A stretch of 64,000 nucleotides of DNA from Rusavskia elegans (GCA_011316305.1 SAUG01000042.1:372001-436000), one strand, 5' to 3'; shown: positions 10,630-23,119, counted from the first letter of the stretch. Translations and numbers: made by a program. The notes: generated by a model not told the origin, from the letters alone.

Positions 10630-13600
10630 ATGGAGAAGCTTGCAACTCACCAGAAGTGTGATTCGAAAGTCCCTGCGCCTCATCAAGATGAGCCATTGAC
10701 GGCAACCAGTGATCTACGGAGCCGTCTCCGCTCGTTGTTCGCCTCCCATGATGAAAAACGGCCCTCGAAAACCCCCAGTTCAACGCCGGCTAGCGCCCGT
10801 ACTACAACCAACTCCGAGGAACAAGAAGTCGGGCTCTCCACCGCCACAGTAGCTGGCTCGGCTACAGCTCGTACCAAGTTTTCTTCCTTTCGTGCAGCCA
10901 ATCCAGATCTCTTTGCCCACAACTACGACGGGCCTGCTGGTCTCAATGCCGACTCGAATCCTAGTGGTCCTCGAAAACGATCTATTCAGCGTGGCTTTGC
11001 CAACACTTTAGGCTCTGAAGGAGATGGACAATCGATTTCTATGGCTCAAGAGGATTCTGCTACGAATGGCCTGAGTCGAGGTCGTGGCAGTCTGAAAGAG
11101 TCCTCGAAGCAGCCAGATACCAATCAACCGCGCAGAGTCAAATCGACTTTGACGAAAAAACCTACCTTTCCTCGGCGGTCTTTGTACAATTTGAGAGCTG
11201 GGCCACCCGCAGAAACGCAAAGAGCCGAAAAGAAATATCACGATGCATTCGAGGAGCCAAAACTCCGGGTCAATCATGTTCCTGGGAGCTTTCGATCAGA
11301 GTACGATGCGAGTATCCGAACTTCTCGATCGTCATCCCCAGTATCTGTAAGGGACTTAGTTGAGCCTTTACCAAGGCGTTCTTTCGCGGCAGTGAGCAGC
11401 CGGGGCTCAAGTGTCAATGAATCACCTTCCCTGGATCGCAACGACGCTCTGCCTCCGAAGGCCCCCGGTACTACCGAAGCCAATGACGACCAGGAAAGAA
11501 CGGCTACTGCGATTCCATTCCTTCGACCGATGTCATCAAGCTACACCCTTCGTGATACCCCGTTCGTTACGGCTCTTCGAGGGGATTCCATTCCACTGCC
11601 AATGAGGCTGGAGACTGCAATGGATCGCTTCGAAGGTCAGCCGTCTGATACCGAACTTGTTCACGCGATTGAAGCTTCCTCCAACCAGGCCAGGACACCA
11701 ATCCTGAAGCCAGAGAGCGCTGTGCCTGCCGTGGATTTCAAGCCGTCAGCAGGATCGCCATCATCCACTTCGCCTGACACTGTAATGGGCCCTAGCGGAT
11801 CAGAGAACCCTGTGGACACGTCGCCTCGAAGCATGCCCATGTTAGCTTCGTCTGATAACAGCTTTAATCCTACCGATCAGACTCCCATTTACCAACCAGG
11901 TATATCAAGTGAAAATCGCTCCAGTGGCATGCAATCGGGACAGGCCGTGCGGCAGCTCTCGCCCACGCCAGTCAGAAATGGTCAAGAAGTTCAGAGTTCT
12001 CCGTCAAAGGACAGCGGGCCCGACTCAAAGAATCACTGGATGCGGCAAGTTCTCGGTCAAAAATCTGCGCCAGCCATGGGTCAAGCACCTCCGAATCTGA
12101 CAGCAAGACCTCACCACCGATCACAGAAGATCACAGATGATGTTAACCTACAGCGATCAAGTACCGTACCCGCTCAAGCAAGTCAAACACCAGCCGATCC
12201 GGAGCTGTCAAGAGGTCCAGAGTCTTTCACCCGCGTTATCACCGACTTAGAAGGCTTGCTTCAACAGGCGCGACAAATAGCTGGCAATGCTAATAACAAG
12301 ACCACAGAAGGCGGACCATCGAGGAGAACGTTGTCACCAAGTGCGGGAGATCACAGCAGACTAAGATATGCTCCTCAGCAGGATACCAGTGATGAGAATT
12401 CGGACGATAGTAACTCCGATGCGTCCTCAGAGTCTCCCGGCTTCGACGAGGAGCAGAACCGAACTACATTACCGCTGCAGTACGCTGATCTGCACAGAAA
12501 TCGCAGCAACGTCGAGGGAAGGAGCGAGACTTTGACCGTGCCAGGCCGACAAGTGACTAGCCCGCTTGCTAGGCAAAGTACGTTCAGGCAGCCACTACAA
12601 GTCACAGTTCAAGGCGACCCTGCAGATGTACAAAACGTGCTTAAAAGTCCAGATGGGGTCATCTCTTCAAGCGTGGATACGACGGACTGGGCTGTCAAAA
12701 AACCACCGAGCTCTGCTACATGGCGTTATCCTGAGCCTAGTGAGCCTCCGAACGCTTCACAGACGCTATCTTCCGCACACGTACCAGCTGGCGAACCGCA
12801 AGGGAACACGCTTCGAGAGCGAAGGCCTTCCAAGACCCCAGCACCCGCCGAACTCAACAACCTGACCGCCTTCAGCGAACCAAGGTCGTTCTCCTCTGAT
12901 GATGATAAGGAGCCCATAGCGTTTTTCAATGATCGCCCCGCCTCAGAATTGCAACAAAGGGGCGCATCTAGACGACGAAGAGTAGCGGAAGGACCACCTC
13001 TCGGTCCTGGTCCTCTGCCACGTGAAGACGTGCTTACACCTCTTCCTTCTGATATTGGAGGTCACGGCCCAGGCTCAGATCCCAAAAGTCTCGATCTCAA
13101 TCACAGGCACCATTTCAGCATTCGCGAGCCCAAGATGTTCAACCTGAGCCACTCCCACCGGAGATCTCCTATTGCGCGAGACTGGAGCACTTCTAAGAAG
13201 CGATGGGTTGCACTGGTAGCATGTATCAATACTGCGCTTATGGGCCTCATCATCGGCATCTATGCGGGTGAGGTACCGGCCATACAGTACAATATTGTAG
13301 ACGAGCACCATTACACTATCCTTGGCAATGTGGTCCTTTTCGTAGGTTTAGCCATCACCACCTCCATATTCTGGCCGCTACCGCTACTCTATGGACGAAA
13401 GCCCTTTACGCTCGCTGCGTTGGCGATCCTGATGCCCCTTCAATTCCCACAAGCTGTTGCCGTCTCCGGGTACAGGACGCCTTACACTCCCACCTATCGC
13501 GTCTCACTATTACTGTCAAGGGCTGTTGCCGGTCTTGTAATGGGCTTCGCCAACATCAACTTCATTGCAACCTTGCTGGATCTCTTTGGTGCATCCCTTC

Positions 13601-14947
13601 AGAGCATCAATCCGCATCAAGAAGTCGTCAACGTTAATGACGTTCGCCGTCATGGCGGTGGCATGGGCATATGGCTCGGTATCTGGACTTGGAGTTTTAT
13701 CGGGTCGATCGGGCTTGGTTTCTTCGTTGGCGCCGTCATCATCAGTCAGCTTGACGTTGATTGGGGCTTTTGGGTCACCATCATCCTCACTGCGTTCGTC
13801 CTTGTCCTCAACGTGCTCGTTCCGGAAGTCCGGCGATCGCCTTATCGTCGGTCTTTCGCCGAAGTACGAACACCAACGGAGCTTACTCGCCGAGTGGCAA
13901 GAGGAGAGGTCATGATGCATCTCTATTCCACAGGGCCGAAGTGGTGGGTTGAAGAGGTCATCGCTGGTTCTGTCCTATGTCTCCGTATGCTTAAGCAGCC
14001 GGGATTCGTTGTGCTCTCAACGTACATTGGGTGGATTTATGGTCAAATAGTGATGCTCATTCTGGTAGGCGCTCATCCACCGGTACCAGAGTTGATCTCG
14101 CTAATAGACTTTGTAGCTGCTGGGAGCTCTGACATCAAGATACTATCGGCTTCGTCCACAGTATGTTGGGCTCTGCGTGTTAGCCATTCCTTTCGGAGCT
14201 CTTCTGGCGGTCCCATTCCAACGAGCATCGATCTTGAGTCGGTCAAGGCAGAAACCTCCCCGGACCGACAGCATGACTGTCAGCAAACGTTTGACATGGA
14301 CTTCCCATTTCGTTCGACGGGCAATCTTCATGATATCGTTGCCCTTTGCCGGATTGGCCTACACCCTAGCCTCGGTTGGCCCTCGGGTTAGTGTCGCAGC
14401 ACCTACGATATTTGCTGGGTTGATTGGCTTTCTGTCGAACCTGGCAATAGCGGAATGCAACGGCATCATCATGGAGACGTTTGATACATCCGATCTGCAA
14501 GCTGGCATGACGGGACGTCCACGGCGGGGCCTACCAGAAGAGATACGGAAGAAGAGGACCAACTTTTCCTCTTTCCCACGAGTCACGGCAGCCTTTGCAA
14601 TCTCTCAGGCAATTGCTTTTTTGATCGCGGCGGCAGCAACAGGGACGGGTGGTCGGATTGAGCGACGGCTAGGGGCTCAAGCTGCGACGGCGGTAGTGGC
14701 GGGCATCTTGTTGATCTTGACGCTACTTCTGATCGCGGTGGTGACGCGCTTCAGAGAGGTCCAGATCATCCCGAGTCAACGGTACGGCACGAACGTCTTG
14801 TCGGGCCCGGAAGACGAGTGGAAGCCAGTCATCATTGGCAATCCCAGTGGGACTACGCGCAGAATGAGCATCCTGGAGTTGGGCAATATGACCCGATGGA
14901 AAGAGATCCGCCGGAGGAATAGGCTAACGGGTCTAGAGGGGTATTAG
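10630..14947 (+). CDS. MFS transporter with about 850-residue disordered N-terminal extension
   Basis: Exons 10630-14064 and 14117-14947; the 52 nt intron joins IVMLIL to LLGALTSRYYRLRPQYVG in phase, inside the transport domain. Product about 1,421 residues. Residues 1-850 are Ser/Pro/Thr-rich, without recognisable domain and probably cytosolic. The MFS core begins near KKRWVALVACINTALMG and has about twelve hydrophobic segments, with a charged loop carrying SRSRQKPPRTDS and a motif-rich last third (RVTAAFAISQAIAFLIAAA). Substrate is unknown; related fungal proteins are annotated as drug or polyamine transporters. The upstream in-frame Met codons at 10333 and later were judged to be leader. 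The extension may be regulatory, for example a phosphorylation platform. Confidence 0.82.
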
Positions 14948-16367
14948 AGAGACTCGAAGTCTCCGGATAGTTGATAGAGCAGACTCCTGCGACTGAGAGA
15001 CTCGCTGAGTACCTTCAATGATATCTGTCCTTAGGCAGATGACCAGAAATCTCCGAGGAAAACCTTGCTCCCAATCCAAATCCAGATCCTTTCGAATCTC
15101 CTCCCCGTTCAAGCCAGATGATGCAGGCTCGTAACCACTAATGAACCTTGAAGTTACCCCTGATCGGATTTTGATGCCGTACAAGGCTATGCTGCGATGC
15201 ACGCTCAGTCCAAGCATGATGGTCGAACGCTACAGAGTACTAGGGTAGTAGACGGACAGAAGACATCCTCGTCGTTCCACTGAGCTTTGTCTGTAGCACT
15301 TGCACTTGATCCTTGTCCGACCTATCGGGCAATAGTAATCTGGACACTAAAGATCAGACCGTTTCACGATAGGTTATGATCTCAGCCGCGATCTGATCTG
15401 ATCTGATCTCATCATCTCCACGAGAATCGACCCAAGTCAGAACGATACGGGCCCACAATCCAATATTCCGCGGATTTGATTTTCCACCCACAGCATGGTT
15501 TGGAATAATAATACTGGCTGTTTACCAAGGCGCTTTCTTCCCGCAACTGTTGTGAAATCACGAACGAGGACTAAGGTAGGTACTCTCCTACTTTTACGCA
15601 CCGAAGCATCTTAGTAATATTTCGCCTCGGCCCGATCATTCTCCAAGGGCAAGCAAGACGAGGCGAGGCGGGCGACTCGTCCCGTCGTCTCTGCCATGCG
15701 CACCAACTTTTAGGGAGAGCTACCTTAATGCTACGTACCTTACTACTCTAGAGTGGGCGGGCGCCTGGGCTAAGGTAGGACGGGTGCGATCTCGTGGCAC
15801 GCACGCCTCACGAGGGGAATTTCCAGCCGGGCTGGAGTCTGGAAAAGATTCCTGAATCATGAGAGGGGGCGCACGGAGATGGAGGATCCGAGTCAGTAAG
15901 TAGGTCGTGGCGACCGGCATTGGTTGCATATGGGCGTGGCGATTATTGCTGCAGAGGGAGATGCATGAGTAAGGCTCGATCTTGGGGGACAGGCTGGGAG
16001 AGGAAGGGCGTTGCGATGGAGATCGACAGGGCTCGGAAACTTTGCTAGTGGCGAGAATAAAGTGGAGATAGAAGGCCCGATGGGGTGTTCGAGAACGTGA
16101 GGGATGGGGCCGTTGGTAGTGGTCTCTTGCAGCGGTAGTAGCCATGCTCACGACCGTTGAGTAGGTAAGGTAGTCCGTAGGTAGGTACATATTTATTAGG
16201 CTTTTTTCCTGCTCGAGGAAACTTATTATGCGGGTCGTCGTCCCATGTGAATTGTTGTAGAACAGTTATAAGCGCTTTCATTTCTCTTGACTACGTTTCA
16301 CTTCCCTTGGCATTCATTTCTCTACTCGCCGTCTCACAATCATCTTCCCCTTGTACCGTCTGGTAGT
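14948..16367. other. 1.4 kb intergenic/promoter region
   Basis: No gene supported. It contains four tandem GATCT units at 15390-15409 and several GGTAGGTA-like pieces (around 15575, 15773 and 16165-16190). The right end, with CT-rich sequence before 16368, looks like the leader of the next gene. A minus-strand frame at 15720-16190 has no support. Confidence 0.45.
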
Positions 16368-17075
16368 ATGTTTGACGGTTATTCCATCGCGGGTGCCTCG
16401 CAATCGCACGGTTATTACGCTGTCATGGACGATGATATCTCACCTACTTCCTCGCGCACGACGACGCCTACACCAGAGGAAGCGACCGTTTATCAATCAT
16501 CTTCGAGTATGGACTCGGTCGCGGAATTGTCCTACCGGCTTGAGCAGCATACGTTGGGAGCACGCGAGCAACGATTGAATATTCTCGAATCGCCTTCTCC
16601 CCTTTTACCACCCTCGTTGGAGATTGAGCCACCAATGTCATCCTCCCTCCGTACACAACGCCGTCGCAGTTCATCCCTCCTCATCTGGCAGCAACGGCAA
16701 GCCATGACAAGGCGACAGTGCACCACTCCAGCGCATCTGTCACACATACCCGCTCTCGTGGAAGATGGATCGCCGGATGTCAATAACCCATACTACGATG
16801 CCTCTCACCCATCGTCGGCTTACCATCGAAGTCCTGGCTCTCCCACGTCGAACCCGTCTTCTTTCACGAGCTTCGATCCCACACCTTCGTCTTCTGGCTC
16901 TGAAGACTGCGGCTCGGAAACTTCTTCGTGTACGTCGAGTAGGATACTCGCGAGCAAGGTCGGGAAGGAATGGAGGAGGGGTGGATCGTCGGAGGCGATG
17001 GAGAGGAAACAGAAGTTGGTGTTGAAGAAGATTAGGATGAGGAGGAGTTTGATGAGGATGAGGGCGGACGAATGA
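16368..17075 (+). CDS. Disordered hypothetical protein, 235 aa
   Basis: I do not recognise a domain. A single exon is read from the Met at 16368 (MFDGYSIAGASQSHGYYAVM), chosen over an in-frame Met at 16287 because the intervening residues read like untranslated leader. The protein is Ser/Thr/Pro-rich, with a short helical, possibly conserved block (LSYRLEQHTLGAREQRLNIL, about residues 53-72) and a very basic C-terminus (KVGKEWRRGGSS... KLVLKKIRMRRSLMRMR). That tail could bind nucleic acid or act as a nuclear signal, which is inference. Codon use looks like that of neighbouring genes. Confidence 0.6.
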   Translation: MFDGYSIAGASQSHGYYAVMDDDISPTSSRTTTPTPEEATVYQSSSSMDSVAELSYRLEQHTLGAREQRLNILESPSPLLPPSLEIEPPMSSSLRTQRRRSSSLLIWQQRQAMTRRQCTTPAHLSHIPALVEDGSPDVNNPYYDASHPSSAYHRSPGSPTSNPSSFTSFDPTPSSSGSEDCGSETSSCTSSRILASKVGKEWRRGGSSEAMERKQKLVLKKIRMRRSLMRMRADE

Positions 17076-18135
17076 AAGAGGTGGAGAGTCTATACATTTC
17101 AAGGGATGATGGTGTTTGGTGGAGTATGGAAGGATGGTGTGATGGTGTTATGTACGATCATGTGGGAGAGCGGGCATTTGCTTGGAGTCGGGGTCTTTTG
17201 CGGCGTTGATACAAGGAGGGAAAGCTGTGCATGGCTTGGATGGGTAATTTGGGTGCCTCCTGCGAGTTCTTCCGGATCGGGGGAGGATGGCGAGTCACCG
17301 GAGGCGGAAGGAGCAGTAAAGCTGTACCTATACCGGTAGATTTCTCCATCAGGATTCGCTGGCTATAACAATCGGTTGAATCGCATATTCGAAGGAGGAC
17401 TGTTTTCAGGAGATCTGTGTGAATGTCAGCCACTACGTTCGAGATTTCTGGCCATCTTAAAGCCTGTCTGTTGCGCGTCGAGAAGGCTCGGTCATCGCCG
17501 TGAGGCAATGTGTGGAGTGGTGCGATTGCAACTGCGCAAGTATCGTCTTCGATGGATCTTATGCGATAATCAGACCGGATGATGAGTCGTGTGTAAGGTC
17601 GTTGTCCATTACTAGGTGAAGCTGAATAAGGGTATTCTCCGCGCCGACTTTGAAGACTTTAACCATGGGCTGTGACTTGGACAGGAGAAGCGCTACGGCA
17701 TGATGCTGCCGTGCTTGAGACGTTGGCCAGGTCAAAATGAGTACTCGGCGGGATCCTGCAGATAGGAAGCTCTTTGATGCAGCATGCCTCGTTCCTCCTG
17801 CGCCGTGCCTTCCTTCTCAGTGGTGGTCTTGGCTTGTCTTGCGGACTGCTCTGCCCTCGGAACCTCGAGAGCTGCGGAGAGAGGACTCTTCTTGACGCGC
17901 GCGTAGGGCGAAGGACACGGTGCGATGGGTGCCCGGAGGATTCAAATGATGACAAGCCGAAGACGCTGAGAGGTGATTACGAGAGGCTCCCCAGGACTCC
18001 CAAGGACCCCCTCATCAAGACCCACCACCTCACCGCCATCGCCCCTGGTTCTCTCCGATCGCATGGCGCTAGCCTGAAAGCTTAAACACACCACAACACC
18101 TGACCCTTTCGTCTCTCACCACACCTGCCTGCGTC
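17076..18135. other. Intergenic stretch, about 1 kb
   Basis: Frames on both strands (for example minus 17158-17508 and plus 17774-18085) overlap each other and lack splice or family support. The last 60 bp before 18136 are a CA/CT-rich leader. Confidence 0.4.
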
Positions 18136-19272
18136 ATGACCACTACGAGAGCTGCTTCTACAGCCGCTCGTTCTGCAAGAAGCTGGGCAGACTGTGCCGT
18201 CCACGTCAGGATCTTCCCACGGCCAGGTAACCTTGCAGAAAGCAGAGAAGTGCTCCGAGTACTTCAGCAGTATGGCGAGGTCGTCATGTATCGGCATCTC
18301 AAGGTGAGTCGGAAATCCAAAATGACGTTCCAGTGATGATGAGCTCCGCTGGGCAGCAGAGTCATGGCTGATAACAATCCGACCATCATATAGTATGAGG
18401 CCCCGAATCCTACCTTGAACGCCGCATTGGCCATCTACAGGACTCAAAATTCCGCACAAAATGTGGTGCAAGCAAGTCCCATACATTTCCAGCTTGAGCA
18501 AGGAAGAGATGGATGCATCTCCACGATTTCGCGCGATGCCTCTGCCGAGGGTTCGCTACCTAGATCAACGGCCGACACTGATCCCGAAGTGAACGAGGCA
18601 CAAGATGCGGCCACCCAGCTCACGTCCACCATTGATGCTATTGACGAAGATTTCCCAAGTGAAGATGTCGAGGAAGACTCACAACTCCAGCCAAGCTACC
18701 CTCATGAAGACCAAGCCGCCGTAGACTCCGACATACGGACCGGACCTGGCGACAAGTGGGACAGCAAGCTGTTCGCCCAAGCCATGCAGAGAGAAGAAAA
18801 TCCCTATAGCCCCACGGAAGAAGCCTCCTTTCCGAATGTAACATCTAAGGTTGGGTCACCGGAAGCTTCGAACAAAGACCCGACGAAAAAACTCAGCAAG
18901 AAACCGGCCCAACAACTCGCAGAAGAGCTCCTGGCCGGCATGAAATTGTCCTCATCGTCATCGAAAGTCAAAAGAAACCGGCCTACCTCGACACCTATTC
19001 AGGAGTTTCAATTGACTGTCGTGAAATCCTTCTTCAATCATCAAGCATACATCGAACGCCAAGCGTACTATGCCGGGTTCAATCCTGATACGAAGACCAT
19101 TATGGCCGAAGACCTGAAAGATCGAGTGCCTCTGGAAGGGTTTCGAGATTGTGATTTGAATAAGCGAGACGTGCCGTTGCGACTTCGATTGAAGAAAAAG
19201 GAACGAAATCGCTCCCAGGTGTCCTTGAAGGAACTCTGGGAGACTGGAAAGATAGAAAGAGGTGAAATATGA
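18136..19272 (+). CDS. RRM-like fungal-specific protein, 348 aa
   Basis: Exons 18136-18303 and 18394-19272 with a 90 nt GTGAGT...ATAG intron in phase 0. The N-terminal part (VHVRIFPRPGNLAESREVLRVLQQYGEVVMYRHLKYE...LAIYRTQNSAQ) has the beta-alpha-beta spacing of an RNA recognition motif with weak RNP motifs. The first 16 residues are Arg/Ser/Ala-rich (MTTTRAASTAARSARS) and could be a mitochondrial presequence. The middle is acidic and disordered; the C-terminus (about 280-348) has a conserved-looking QEFQLTVVKSFFNHQAYIERQAYY block followed by a basic region. RNA binding and mitochondrial location are inference only. Confidence 0.7.
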
Positions 19273-19770
19273 AGATTGATGATTTATGGCTTACCTTGTC
19301 AGTCCGCGGGCTCGATGTGCGACGGTTTCAGTATGTTGCACTGCTACGACTGTCCATCCAGCGAACCTCTCGAAAGGATTATGGGCTTACCATGTGCTAA
19401 ATTCTATGATGGCTGGCCATGATGTCAGACGAAAGCGCCGTGAGGCCTTATTCATTATGATGAGAAACCAAAGTCCTCCTTCCCATGCTGGTCAGCATGG
19501 ACCGCCTGAGTGAGAAACCTCGTTCTCGAGCTCGAGGTGATAAAGGGGGTTGCCGGGTCTTTCCTCTTGATGCATTGCCGGTCTGAGTGTCCGAACGAGG
19601 TCCCAAAGGAGATTTCCTGCTGTTTTCTTCGTCGCTAGATGGATTCTGCCTTGCCACGTGTGCCGTATCGAGTCGCAGAGAGGACTCTTTGCTGTTGGTA
19701 GATGTATTCCACTCATCCGTGACAGGCGGATGGTTGTCGGTACACGAACTTGTTGTTGCTGCCGGGGCCT
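19273..19770. other. Intergenic stretch
   Basis: Convergent gap between the RRM-like gene and SprT-like gene 1. Nothing recognised. Confidence 0.35.
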
Positions 19771-20573
19771 TTATTGGTTGTCGCCAGACTTCTCCAAGGC
19801 AACCGGGAAAGCATGCTCAAAGCGAAGGCCAAGATCCCGGACGGCAAGGCGTAAAACGAGACTATGGAGGCGAAGCCACTTCTCTTCGCCCTTTCGGAGA
19901 CCCTTGGTATCAAGAAGATCAGTCTCGCAGGCTTCGCACCTGCATCTTAGTAAGATCAGGAACGCCCAGCTCATTTGACTGAGCAATTTTAACATCGCAG
20001 CAACCGCCGCATCCCCCGAGAAGATTCCCTGGTTCGCGTTCTCGCAGCGGATCTTTATGGCCATTCGACCTGTATTTAGGTCCAGAGTCGTGCTTCCGGT
20101 TCCTCGAACTATTAACGACCATTTCACATCGGCTACCGCGGAAAGCCGGCCCTTGAAGATCATCCCGTCGAAGACGGCGAAGCAGAATCGGAGCGCATCG
20201 GTGTCGTTAGAATCCAGCCACGGTGGCGGGAAAGGGCCTGTCGTTGGCACTGGTGTCCTCTGGCGTGCTTGCCCCAGCCAATGTTGCTTCCACAATTGGA
20301 AGATCTGCTGCTGTTCCGGTGTTTGGTGCTTCCTGCCAGCGAGCTGTTCCTCCAAATCTTCGCAGAGAGGCGGATACATCTGCGACATACAGAGATAGGT
20401 GGTAGCGACGGGTTGTGGCGCCACTTGGGTATCATGGTCTTGTGGGCCTGGCGCGCTCGCCGTACTGTGAGAGACCATCAGATGTTACGAAGAAAGTCTT
20501 CATCATACCACCTCGGCAGGACTTACGTGCCAATACCAGTACCCATATCCATCAATACTAGATTGGGAGTCAT
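19771..20573 (-). CDS. SprT-like paralogue 1, protease motif lost
   Basis: First of three tandem SprT-like genes. Exons (minus) 20573-20527 and 20464-19771; the 62 nt intron GTAAGT...TCACAG joins GIGT to TASAPG in phase. Product 246 residues. Its core follows the pattern of the intact neighbour at 22118-23119: FAVFDGMIFKGRL matches FVFDVLFFNGQL, then a GRMAIKI strand, then the helix AAVAAMLKLLSQMSWAF where the neighbour has the HEMLH zinc site. No HExxH remains, so protease activity is unlikely. The first exon is less certain; an upstream AG at about 20596 suggests a further 5' exon or UTR. The fold assignment rests on pattern alignment by eye. Confidence 0.55.
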
Positions 20574-22117
20574 TGTGTCGCGGAGATGTTCGAGGGCTGT
20601 ATATGATCGAGAGTTATCAGGGGCGAAACCCACTCGGCAATGCCAGAAGAAGATTCAAACAATTTGAAGAACGTTTGATTGTATCAGTTGGACGTTCGAA
20701 GCTCGTGTAACCGCTGGTGGAAGTGGTCCGGTCTGAACTGTTAGAAATATTAAGAGCCGCTCTCTGCGGGACTAAGACTATCCGCAATCACAATATCCAG
20801 CTTGGCAAGTTGTCAGGGGCATAACACGCGCAACGACACTGGCATTGATGCATATGGGCTCTATGGACTACAATCATGGATGGCAAACCCTGCATTGGCA
20901 GCAATCTGCCTTTGTCAATATTGCATCGGAAACGTGTGATGCCGTGGGGACAGACGCAGGCACTGCACTACGAGCACGATGCCCCTGTACACCTATGTCG
21001 GAGCTACGTGCAACCTGCCATCTTTTGCTCCGAGAGGCCTATCCTTGTCAACATTTCTAGATGTTCGCCTGGCATGTTGGGAAGACGCTCTGCAAGCACT
21101 GGACCTATCCCTCCATCTGCTAAAACGCGTGTTCCCTCTGGCCTACTAGACTCGTCATTTAATATGAAGCAATTGCGATCACGGGCATCGTACAGCCGAT
21201 ATCTCGATGGAAGACTTCGTCCTGACGATTGGTACAATGTCATTGTCAAGCTGCTACGTTGACTGGAATGGGTTCTTGACACGACACGGGAAAACTCCAG
21301 CAGACGATGGGATAAGCTGAGAGAGTATCCCAACCATGAAGTCATGGAAGTTCTCTCACGAATGCTCTTCCATGCGAAGCTGCCTGGAGAGGACCAGCAA
21401 GCACTATTTGAGTTTCTCTACGATCTACGATCCGAAAGACTGCCGACAACGGTTCACCTGCGCAAACAAGACTACTTATAAAGTACAGAGCAAGCACTTG
21501 GACTTTGTAGTGATATATCGCAGCTTGGATAATCTTCCCGTTGCTGTCCAGATGCTACATGGTCTTTGCCAGCTGCGTAAGATGACCAATGCCTGAACAC
21601 GCCAATCGATATAAATATCGTACAAGTCACCTTCCGGATAGTGACCTTGTATGCCGTCGATCGGAATGCACCGCTGCCAGCGTGAGCTTAGATGAGGAAT
21701 TGCCGTCTGTCTTTTCTGGAGGCTTCCAGCAACCATTTGAGATCGATGGACGAATGTCGACGCCATTGACATTATGAGGTAAAACGCTTGGAACAAGACT
21801 CGCATGCGGCGCTCTGCCGCGACCCCCGTTACATTATCCTTACATATGGGCTTCCCTGGTGCTAGAATGTGCGTAGAGGCATCAGCAAGCCAGAGCCGAA
21901 GCTGCATCGAGCATGGACGTAACTCCAATTCATCCAGGGCCGTTCCATGGTACTGCATCCAGCTCCGCGAGGGACGGTACATAACCCAGCTCCATGAGGG
22001 ACAGAGGTTGTGGCCATGGCAAATAACCACGGCAGCTCCATTGAAACTTGATGTTGTATTGCAACAGGTCACCTGGCATCATTGAAGCATCTTGTGGCTC
22101 ATTTACGCCTAGAAAGA
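20574..22117. other. Spacer of the SprT array, holding repeat copy A
   Basis: The segment 21120-21245 resembles segments near 23610 and 25850 (shared AAAACGCGTGTT...CTAGACTCGTCA-type start). A minus-strand frame at 21476-22072 contains a CPSWSW string that recalls HET-domain proteins, but nothing else supports that. No intact gene recognised. Confidence 0.4.
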
Positions 22118-23119
22118 TCAGGTCTGCACTTTGGCGATAGCGTCAGATGGAAAATCCTTACCTTGGATCTCGTCGAAATCCCAGTCCTCCACCCCTTTCA
22201 ATGTCGATGGGTCCATTTCTGCGATAGCCTGCAGTTCTGCCTTGTGCGAGGGCCCATACGCAAGTACATCCAGATCCCATGGGCCAGGTGATTTGGTACG
22301 TGATACAGAACGCCATATCAGATTCAGATTTGGTGACAACGTTTGCTTGAACACTTCCCTCTTGAAGAGAAGTTCATTAGCCAGATCTTGGATTCTGGCC
22401 CCCATAGCCCGAAACATGGGCCCGTGTCCAGTAAATCCCAACATATGAACTCTCTCAGATGGATCGGTCGAGTCTTCAGGCATCACAAGACTGTTCATGG
22501 CATGGAGCATCTCGTGGAACAGGGTGTCGATGATGGCGCTGTAATCGTACTCCCCATTTGGAAGCTTCTGTGGGAAGATCTTGATCCTAGCTTTGCGGTT
22601 TTGCTTAGCTGCGCATTCCCCTTCCCCGTTAATCTTGTCGTCCCACTCAATCCTGATCCACCGGTGCAGCTGGCCGTTAAAGAATAGGACGTCGAAGACA
22701 AACATGTGATAAGACAGATTTATCTTGTTCCTGTCGAGCAGCGGCTTCTTCAACCATAACCTGAAAGCAACTTCCTCCCGTTTGTTCCATAGATCCACCG
22801 CGTGTTGCCACTTGGCAAGGATCTTGGCTGAGGTAAGGCCCATGATGTGGACATGCATCTCCTGAAAGGTCATGAGCTCCGGAAAACTTCTCTTGATATT
22901 CATGTTGGCCAAGGCTTTGTCATCATCTTCGTTGCCCGTGGTCGCGCGTTCGCTGCTGTCAAGAACACTCGTCGTTTCCGGCCCTTCACCTCGTCTAGTT
23001 CGCAGTCCAGAGTCCCTTCTGTCCAATATCTCTTTATTTAGGCGGTCGAACATTTGCGGATCATTTTCGTCCAAGGCATCCAGCATTCCCCAAAGAAGAG
23101 GGTCAATCTCGGAAGACAT
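22118..23119 (-). CDS. SprT-like zinc metalloprotease-family protein with intact HExxH
   Basis: Single exon, 333 residues. The SprT-like domain spans about residues 130-270: FVFDVLFFNGQLHRWIRIEW, then the zinc-protease helix IIDTLFHEMLHAMN (HExxH) and the downstream GFTGHGPMF, whose His is the expected third ligand. SprT-family proteins in the Spartan branch cut DNA-protein crosslinks, but this one lacks the other Spartan modules that I could recognise. It is the only member of the local array with all ligands. The N-terminal 120 residues are helical and charged with no known domain. Upstream (23120-24370) lies repeat copy B. Function in the cell is unknown. Confidence 0.8.
   Translation of the reverse strand: MSSEIDPLLWGMLDALDENDPQMFDRLNKEILDRRDSGLRTRRGEGPETTSVLDSSERATTGNEDDDKALANMNIKRSFPELMTFQEMHVHIMGLTSAKILAKWQHAVDLWNKREEVAFRLWLKKPLLDRNKINLSYHMFVFDVLFFNGQLHRWIRIEWDDKINGEGECAAKQNRKARIKIFPQKLPNGEYDYSAIIDTLFHEMLHAMNSLVMPEDSTDPSERVHMLGFTGHGPMFRAMGARIQDLANELLFKREVFKQTLSPNLNLIWRSVSRTKSPGPWDLDVLAYGPSHKAELQAIAEMDPSTLKGVEDWDFDEIQGKDFPSDAIAKVQT

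Noticed and set aside
15390..15409. Four tandem GATCT units considered as a small regulatory array
   Set aside because: Short simple repeat with no second feature around it; kept only as a note.
15720..16190. Minus-strand 156-codon frame upstream of the disordered protein gene
   Set aside because: His/Pro/Arg-biased translation of a promoter with GGTAGGTA repeats; no domain or splice support.
21476..22072. Minus-strand 198-codon frame with CPSWSW, recalling HET-domain proteins
   Set aside because: Only this one string matches; the HET core motifs are absent and no splice model extends it. Left as spacer sequence.
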